Below, piece by piece: positions 56,301 through 64,000 of a stretch of 64,000 bases of DNA (its first letter is position 1; each line of letters begins with the position of its first letter). The stretch covers positions 4,779,501 to 4,843,500 of the forward strand of contig JAWNZC010000419.1 in assembly GCA_035771165.1 (NCBI GenBank), read 5' to 3'. A program made the translations under genes and the position numbers. Origin of the DNA: Paragorgia papillata. Its lineage: Eukaryota > Cnidaria > Anthozoa > Scleralcyonacea > Coralliidae. The notes beneath the pieces were generated by a model that was not told where the DNA came from, did not search any database, and was given only the letters and a program-made list of their open reading frames with translations.

Positions 56301-59300
56301 TAGAAAGGCTGGTTAAAAGTAACGGAAGCAGTCGAAATCTTCCCGCCAATGTCGGCAACTACAATTAATAAAGATTTCTGTTTTTGGCGCAATGTAATTG
56401 ACAGTTTGGGCGTCTTGCTTTAAATGCGAATAACGCTTGAACCAGATCTGGGACTCTTCTAATTTTTCTTGGGCCAGCAATAAGAGTGAATGCGCTTCAT
56501 TTTGATGTATAGGAAAGTTGGTTAAAAGTAACGGAAGCAGTCGAAATCTTCCCGCCAATGTCGGCAACTACAATTAATAAAGATTTCTATTTTTGGCGCA
56601 ATGTAATTGACAGTTTGGGCGTATTGTTTTAAATGCGAATAACGCTTGAACCAGATCTGGGACACTTCTAATTTTTCTTGCGCAAGCAAGAAGAGAGAAT
56701 GCGCTTCATCTTACTGTATAATACGAAAGCCGGTTAAAAGTGACGGAATCCGTCGAAATTTTCGCTCTAATGTCGGCAACTACAATTAATAAAGATTTCT
56801 ATTTTTGGCGCAATGTAATTGACAGTTTGGGCGTCTATTTTAAATGCGAATAACGCTTGAACCAGATCTGGGACACTTCTAATTTTTCTTGGGCCAGCAA
56901 GAAGCGAGAATGCGCTTCATTTTGATGTATAGAAAAGCTGGTTAAAAGTAACGGAAGCAGTCGAAATCTTCCCGCCAATGTCGGCAACTACAATTAATAA
57001 AGATTTCTGTTTTTGGCGCAATGTAATTGACAGTTTGGGCGTCTTGCTTTAAATACGAATAACGCTTGAACCAGATCCGGGACACTTCTAATTTTTCTTG
57101 GGCCGGCAAGAAGAGCGAATGCGCTTCTTTTTGATGTATAGGAAAGCCGGTTAAAAGTGACGGAATCCGTCGAAATTTTCCCTCTAATGTCGGCAACTAC
57201 AATTAATAAAGATTTCTATTTTTGGCGCAATGTAATTGACAGTTTGGGCGTCTATTTTAAATGCGAATAACGCTTGAACCAGATCTGGGACACTTCTAAT
57301 TTTTCTTGGGCCAGCAAGAAGCGAGAATGCGCTTCATTTTGATGTATAGAAAAGCTGGTTAAAGGTAACGGAAGTAGTCGAAATCTTCCCGCCAATGTCG
57401 GCAACTACAATTAATAAAGATTTCTGTTTTTGGCGCAATGTAATTGACAGTTTGGGCGTCTTGCTTTAAATGCGAATAACGCTTGAACCAGATCCGGGAC
57501 ACTTCTAATTTTTCTTGGGCCGGCAAGAAGAGAGAATGCGCTTCATTTTGATGTATAGAAAAGCTGGTTAAAGGTAACGGAAGTAGTCGAAATCTTCCCG
57601 CCAATGTCGGCAACTACAATTAATAAAGATTTCTGTTTTTGGCGCAATGTAATTGACAGTTTGGGCGTCTTGCTTTAAATGCGAATAACGCTTGAACCAG
57701 ATCCGGGACACTTCTAATTTTTCTTGGGCCGGCAAGAAGAGAGAATGCGCTTCATTTTGATGTATACGAAAGCCGGTTAAAAGTGACGGAATCCGTCGAA
57801 ATTTTCCCTCTAATGTCGGCAACTACAATTAATAAAGATTTCTATTTTCGGCGCAATGTAATTGACAGTTTGGGCGTCTCGTTTTAAATGCGAATAACGC
57901 TTGAAACGGATCAGGAACACTTCTAATTTATCTTTGGCCAGCAAGAAGAGAGATTGAGCTTCATTTTGATGTATAGGAAAGCTGGTTAAAAGTAACGGAA
58001 GCAGTCGAAATATTCCCTCTAATGTCGGCAACTACAATTAATAAAGATTTCTATTTTTGGCGCCATGTAATTGACAATTTGGGCGTCTATTTTAAATGCG
58101 AATAACGCTTGAACGAGATCTGGGACTCTTTTAATTTTTCTTGGGCCAGCAATAAGAGAGAATGCGCTTCATGTTGATGTATAGGAAAGTTGGTTAAAAG
58201 TAACGGAAGCAGTCGAAATTTTCCCGCCAATGTCGGCAACTACAATTAATAAAGATTTCTATTTTTGGCGCAATGTAATTGACAGTTTGGGCGTATTGTT
58301 TTAAATGCGAATAACGCTTGAACCAGATCTGGGACACTTCTAATTTTTCTTGGGCCGGCAAGAAGAGAGAATGCGCTTCATTTTGATGTATACGAAAGCC
58401 GGTTAAAAGTGACGGAATCCGTCGAAATTTTCCCTCTAATGTCGGCAACTACAATTAATAAAGATTTCTATTTTCGGCGCAATGTAATTGACAGTTTGGG
58501 CGTCTCGTTTTAAATGCGAATAACGCTTGATACGGATCAGGAACACTTCTAATTTATCTTTGGCCAGCAAGAAGAGAGATTGAGCTTCATTTTGATGTAT
58601 AGGAAAGCTGGTTAAAAGTAACGGAAGCAGTCGAAATATTCCCTCTAATGTCGGCAACTACAATTAATAAAGATTTCTATTTTTGGCGCCATGTAATTGA
58701 CAATTTGTGCGTCTATTTTAAATGCGAATAACGCTTGAACGAGATCTGGGACTCTTTTAATTTTTCTTGGGCCAGCAATAAGAGAGAATGCGCTTCATGT
58801 TGATGTATAGGAAAGTTGGTTAAAAGAACGGAAGCAGTCGAAATTTTCCCGCCAATGTCGGCAACTACAATTAATAAAGATTTCTATTTTTGGCGCAATG
58901 TAATTGACAGTTTGGGCGTATTGTTTTAAATGCGAATAACGCTTGAACCAGATCTGGGACACTTCTAATTTTTCTTGCGCAAGCAAGAAGAGAGAATGCG
59001 CTTCATTTTACTGTATACGAAAGCCGGTTAAAAGTGACGGAATCCGTCGAAATTCTCCCTCTAATGTCGGCAACTACAATTAATAAAGATTTCTATTTTT
59101 GGCGCAATGTAATTGACAGTTTGGGCGTCTATTTTAAATGCGAATAACGCTTGAACCAGATCTGGGACTCTTCTAATTTTTCTTGGGCCAGCAATAAGAG
59201 AGAATGCGCTTCATTTTGATGTATAGGAAAGTTGGTTAAAAGTAACGGAAGCAGTCGAAATCTTCCCGCCAATGTCGGCAACTACAATTAATAAAGATTT

Positions 59301-62300
59301 CTGTTTTTGGCGCAATGTAATTGACAGTTTGGGCGTCTTGCTTTAAATGCGAATAACGCTTGAACCAGATCTGGGACACTTCTAATTTTTCTTGCGCAAG
59401 CAAGAAGAGAGAATGGGCTTCATTTTACTGTATACGAAAGCCGGTTAAAAGTAACGGAAGCAGTCGAAATCGTCCCACCAATGTCGGCAACTACAATTAA
59501 TAAAGATTTCTATTTTTGGCGCAATGTAATTGACAGTTTGGGCGTCTATTTTAAATGCGAATAACGCTTGAACCAGATCTGGGACTCTTCTAATTTATCT
59601 TTGGCCAGCAAGAAGAGAGATTGAGCTTCATTTTGATGTATAGGAAAGCTGGTTAAAAGTAACGGAAGCAGTCGAAATATTCCCTCTAATGTCGGCAACT
59701 ACAATTAATAAAGATTTCTATTTTTGGCGCCATGTAATTGACAATTTGGGCGTCTATTTTAAATGCGAATAACGCTTGAACGAGATCTGGGACTCTTTTA
59801 ATTTTTCTTGGGCCAGCAATAAGAGAGAATGCGCTTCATGTTGATGTATAGGAAAGTTGGTTAAAAGTAACGGAAGCAGTCGAAATTTTCCCGCCAATGT
59901 CGGCAACTACAATTAATAAAGATTTCTATTTTTGGCGCAATGTAATTGACAGTTTGGGCGTATTGTTTTAAATGCGAATAACGCTTGAACCAGATCTGGG
60001 ACACTTCTAATTTTTCTTGGGCCGGCAAGAAGAGAGAATGCGCTTCATTTTGATGTATACGAAAGCCGGTTAAAAGTGACGGAATCCGTCGAAATTTTCC
60101 CTCTAATGTCGGCAACTACAATTAATAAAGATTTCTATTTTCGGCGCAATGTAATTGACAGTTTGGGCGTCTCGTTTTAAATGCGAATAACGCTTGATAC
60201 GGATCAGGAACACTTCTAATTTGTCTTTGGCCAGCAAGAAGAGAGATTGAGCTTCATTTTGATGTATAGGAAAGCTGGTTAAAAGTAACGGAAGCAGTCG
60301 AAATATTCCCTCTAATGTCGGCAACTACAATTAATAAAGATTTCTATTTTTGGCGCCATGTAATTGACAATTTGTGCGTCTATTTTAAATGCGAATAACG
60401 CTTGAACGAGATCTGGGACTCTTTTAATTTTTCTTGGGCCAGCAATAAGAGAGAATGCGCTTCATGTTGATGTATAGGAAAGTTGGTTAAAAGAACGGAA
60501 GCAGTCGAAATTTTCCCGCCAATGTCGGCAACTACAATTAATAAAGATTTCTATTTTTGGCGCAATGTAATTGACAGTTTGGGCGTATTGTTTTAAATGC
60601 GAATAACGCTTGAACCAGATCTGGGACACTTCTAATTTTTCTTGCGCAAGCAAGAAGAGAGAATGCGCTTCATTTTACTGTATACGAAAGCCGGTTAAAA
60701 GTGACGGAATCCGTCGAAATTTTCCCTCTAATGTCGGCAACTACAATTAATAAAGATTTCTATTTTTGGCGCAATGTAATTGACAGTTTGGGCGTCTATT
60801 TTAAATGCGAATAACGCTTGAACCAGATCTGGGACTCTTCTAATTTTTCTTGGGCCAACAATAAGAGAGAATGCGCTTCATTTTGATGTATAGGAAAGTT
60901 GGTTAAAAGTAACGGAAGCAGTCGAAATCTTCCCGCCAATGTCGGCAACTACAATTAATAAAGATTTCTGTTTTTGGCGCAATGTAATTGACAGTTTGGG
61001 CGTCTTGCTTTAAATGCGAATAACGCTTGAACCAGATCTGGAACACTTCTAATTTTTCTTGCGCAAGCAAGAAGAGAGAATGGGCTTCATTTTACTGTAT
61101 ACGAAAGCCGGTTAAAAGTGACGGAATCCGTCGAAATTTTCCCTCTAATGTCTGCAACTACAATTAATAAAGATTTCTATTTTTGGCGCAATGTAATTGA
61201 CAGTTTGGGCGTCTATTTTAAATGCGAATAACGCTTGAACCAGATCTGGGACAATTCTAATTTTTCTTGGGCCAGCAAGAAGAGAGAATGCGCTTCATTT
61301 TGATGTATAGGAAAGCTGGTTAAAAGTAACGGAAGCAGTCGAAATCGTCCCACCAATGTCGGCAACTACAATTAATAAAGATTTCTATTTTTGGCGCAAT
61401 GTAATTGACAGTTTGGGCGTCTTGCTTTAAATGCGAATAACGCTTGAACCAGATCTGGAACACTTCTAATTTTTCTTGCGCAAGCAAGAAGAGAGAATGG
61501 GCTTCATTTTACTGTATACGAAAGCCGGTTAAAAGTGACGGAATCCGTCGAAATTTTCCCTCTAATGTCTGCAACTACAATTAATAAAGATTTCTATTTT
61601 TGGCGCAATGTAATTGACAGTTTGGGCGTCTAATTTAAATGCGAATAACGCTTGAACCAGATCTGGGACAATTCTAATTTTTCTTGGGCCAGCAAGAAGA
61701 GAGAATGCGCTTCATTTTGATGTATAGGAAAGCTGGTTAAAAGTAACGGAAGCAGTCGAAATCGTCCCACCAATGTCGGCAACTACAATTAATAAAGATT
61801 TCTATTTTTGGCGCAATGTAATTGACAGTTTGGGCGTCTATTTTAAATGCGAATAACGCTTGAACCAGATCTGGGACTCTTCTAATTTTTCTTGGGCCAG
61901 CAAGAAGAGAGAATGCGCTTCATTTTGATGTATAGGAAAGTTGGTTAAAAGTAACGGAAGCAGTCGAAATCTTCCCGCCAATGTCGGCAACTACAATTAA
62001 TAAAGATTTCTGTTTTTGGCGCAATGTAATTGACAGTTTGGGCGTCTTGCTTTAAATGCGAATAACGCTTGAACCAGATCTGGGACACTTCTAATTTTTC
62101 TTGCGCAAGCAAGAAGAGAGAATGGGCTTCATTTTACTGTATACGAAAGCCGGTTAAAAGTGACGGAATCCGTCGAAATTTTCCCTCTAATGTCTGCAAC
62201 TACAATTAATAAAGATTTCTATTTTTGGCGCAATGTAATTGACAGTTTGGGCGTCTATTTTAAATGCGAATAACGCTTGAACCAGATCTGGGACTCTTCT

Positions 62301-64000
62301 AATTTTTCTTGGGCCAGCAAGAAGAGAGAATGCGGCTCATTTTGATGTATAGGAAAGTTGGTTAAAAGTAACGGAAGCAGTCGAAATCTTCCCGCCAATG
62401 TCGGCAACAACAATTAATAAAGATTTCTGTTTTTGGCGCAATGTAATTGACAGTTTGGGCGTCTATTTTAAATGCGAATAACGCTTGAACCAGATCTGGG
62501 ACTCTTCTAATTTTTCTTGGGCCAGCAAGAAGAGAAAATGCGCTTCATTTTGATGTATAGGAAAGCTGGTTAAAAGTAACGGAAGCAGTCGAAATCGTCC
62601 CACCAATGTCGGCAACTACAATTAATAAAGATTTCTATTTTTGGCGCAATGTAATTGACAGTTTGGGCGTCTAATTTAAATGCGAATAACGCTTGAACCA
62701 GATCTGGGACTCTTCTAATTTTTCTTGGGCCAGCAAGAAGAGAGAATGCGCTTCATTTTGATGTATAGGAAAGTTGGTTAAAAGTAACGGAAGGAGTCGA
62801 AATCTTCCCGCCAATGTCGGCAACTACAATTAATAAAGATTTCTATTTTTGGCGCAATGTAATTGACAGTTTGGGCGTCTTGTTTTAAATGCGAATAACG
62901 CTTGAACCAGATCTGGGACACTTCTAATTTTTCTTGCGCAAGCAAGAAGAGAGAATGGGCTTCATTTTACTGTATACGAAAGCCGGTTAAAAGTGACGGA
63001 ATCCGTCGAAATTTTCCCTCTAATGTCTGCAACTACAATTAATAAAGATTTCTATTTTTGGCGCAATGTAATTGACAGTTTGGGCGTCTCTTTTAAATGC
63101 GAATAACGCTTGAACCACATCTGGGACAATTCTAATTTTTCTTGGGCCAGCAAGAAGAGAGAATGCGCTTCATTTTGATGTATAGGAAAGCTGGTTAAAA
63201 GTAACGGAAGCAGTCGAAATCGTCCCACCAATGTCGGCAACTACAATTAATAAAGATTTCTATTTTTGGCGCAATGTAATTGACAGTTTGGGCGTCTATT
63301 TTAAATGCGAATAACGCTTGAACCAGATCTGGGACTCTTCTAATTTTTCTTGGGCCAGCAAGAAGAGAGAATGCGCTTCATTTTAATGTATAGCAAAGCT
63401 GGTTAAAAGTAACGGAAGCAGTCGAAATCTTCCCGCCAATGTCGGCAACTACAATTAATAAAGATTTCTATTTTTGGCGCAATGTAATTGACAGTTTGGG
63501 CGTCTTGTTTTAAATGCGAATAACGCTTGAACCAGATCTGGGACACTTCTAATTTTTCTTGGGCCAGCAAGAAGAGAGAATGCGCTTCATTTTGTTGTAT
63601 AGGAAAGCTGGTGAAAAGTAACGGAAGAAGTCGAAATCTTCCCGCCAATGTCGGCAACTACAATTAATAAAGATTTCTATTTTTGGCGCAATGTAATTGA
63701 CAGTTTGGGCGTCTTGTTTTAAATGCGAATAACGCTTGAACCAGATCTGGGACACTTCTAATTTTTCTTGGGCCAGCAAGAAGAGAGAATGCGCTTCATT
63801 TTAATGTATAGGAAAGCTGGTTAAAGGTAACGGAAGCAGTCGAAATCTTCCCGCCAATGTCGGCAACTACAATTAATAAAGATTTCTATTTTTGGCGCAA
63901 TGTAATTGACAGTTTGGGCGTCTTGTTTTAAATGCGAATAACGCTTGAACCAGATCTGGGACACTTCTAATTTTTCTTGGGCCAGCAAGAAGAGAGAATG
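47307..64000. repeat. ~209-bp satellite array, about 80 monomers, extends past window end
   Basis: The landmark gtcggcaactacaattaata recurs every 208-210 bp from 47371 to the window end. The first monomer starts near 47307 with a diverged 'gagaatgcgctccattttac'. At least two monomer types alternate irregularly: one with 'ggaagcagtcgaaatcttcc', one with 'ggaatccgtcgaaattttcc' plus 'gtatacgaaagccggtt'. A third mark is the palindromic 'cttgcgcaag' replacing 'cttgggccag'. Blocks recur with fixed offsets: 4590, 2502, 7092, 7301, 2709 and 1667 bp, each a whole number of monomers (22, 12, 34, 35, 13 and 8). An 84-codon minus-strand frame (MPTL...FRYF) repeats, but the period is not a multiple of three, so it cannot form a continuous protein. 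Confidence 0.97.

Noticed and set aside
47343..63779. Series of near-identical 63-105 codon minus-strand frames (MPTLAGRFRLLP...), suggestive of a repeat-protein gene family
   Set aside because: They sit once per ~209-bp monomer; 209 is not divisible by three, so frames rotate and stop at each unit. No splice pattern or start context is conserved separately from the DNA repeat.
47307..64000. CRISPR-like regular repeat array
   Set aside because: Whole monomers are repeated with no unique spacers, and the genome is eukaryotic.

Overview
The window is AT-rich metazoan nuclear DNA. It has split exons with GT-AG introns, calcium-binding EGF modules, many transposable-element (TE) families and a large satellite array. 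The mixture of Crypton-like/DUF3504 tyrosine recombinase, RecQ-like helicase fragments, hAT and Harbinger-like elements with 'aagatggcggc' leaders, and CR1/L2-like retrotransposon ends suggests a marine invertebrate. A cnidarian (probably anthozoan) is my best guess; this is inference from repeat style and domain content, with no species marker seen.

Region 1 (about 7.0-26.7 kb, minus strand) holds one recognisable host gene. It encodes a secreted or surface extracellular-matrix type protein. In protein order I see an N-terminal exon of unknown fold (26651-26743), a linker exon with a furin-type RKRR site and Ser-Gly repeats (23534-23653), a complete von Willebrand factor A domain with MIDAS residues in two exons (20536-20871, 17216-17455), a second Ser-Gly linker (15871-15954) and twelve one-exon calcium-binding EGF modules (14330 down to 7045). 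All exons are phase 1-1. Eight EGF exons come from four tandem copies of a ~1.07 kb two-exon unit, and one of them (8767) has lost its acceptor. Neither the signal-peptide exon nor the last exon was found. Introns are packed with TEs, and one sits exactly on a splice donor.

Region 2 (1-7 kb) is repeats: a hAT-like MITE, a Harbinger-like MITE, an AAGAT pentamer satellite, a ~90 bp minisatellite and hairpins.

Region 3 (about 24-47 kb) is a TE graveyard. It contains a DUF3504-like recombinase N-terminus between two hairpins, a broken RecQ-like helicase start, a Harbinger-like element with a Myb/SANT-like first exon, a hAT element with a frameshifted BED finger, nested hAT and Harbinger MITEs, long foldbacks, a nearly complete Crypton-like tyrosine recombinase (38239-39550) with hairpins and a palindromic 15-mer at its edges, 3' ends of two non-LTR retrotransposons, and nested hAT MITEs with clear target-site duplications.

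Region 4 (47307 to the window end) is about 80 copies of a ~209 bp satellite with higher-order duplications at 1667, 2502, 2709, 4590, 7092 and 7301 bp. The long string of similar open frames on its minus strand comes from the monomer and is not a gene.

The most interesting candidate system is a set of short elements built from a long hairpin with a GC-rich loop at one end and a near-palindromic ATTAATAATTCATGA-type motif at the other. The Crypton-like recombinase locus has the same layout.
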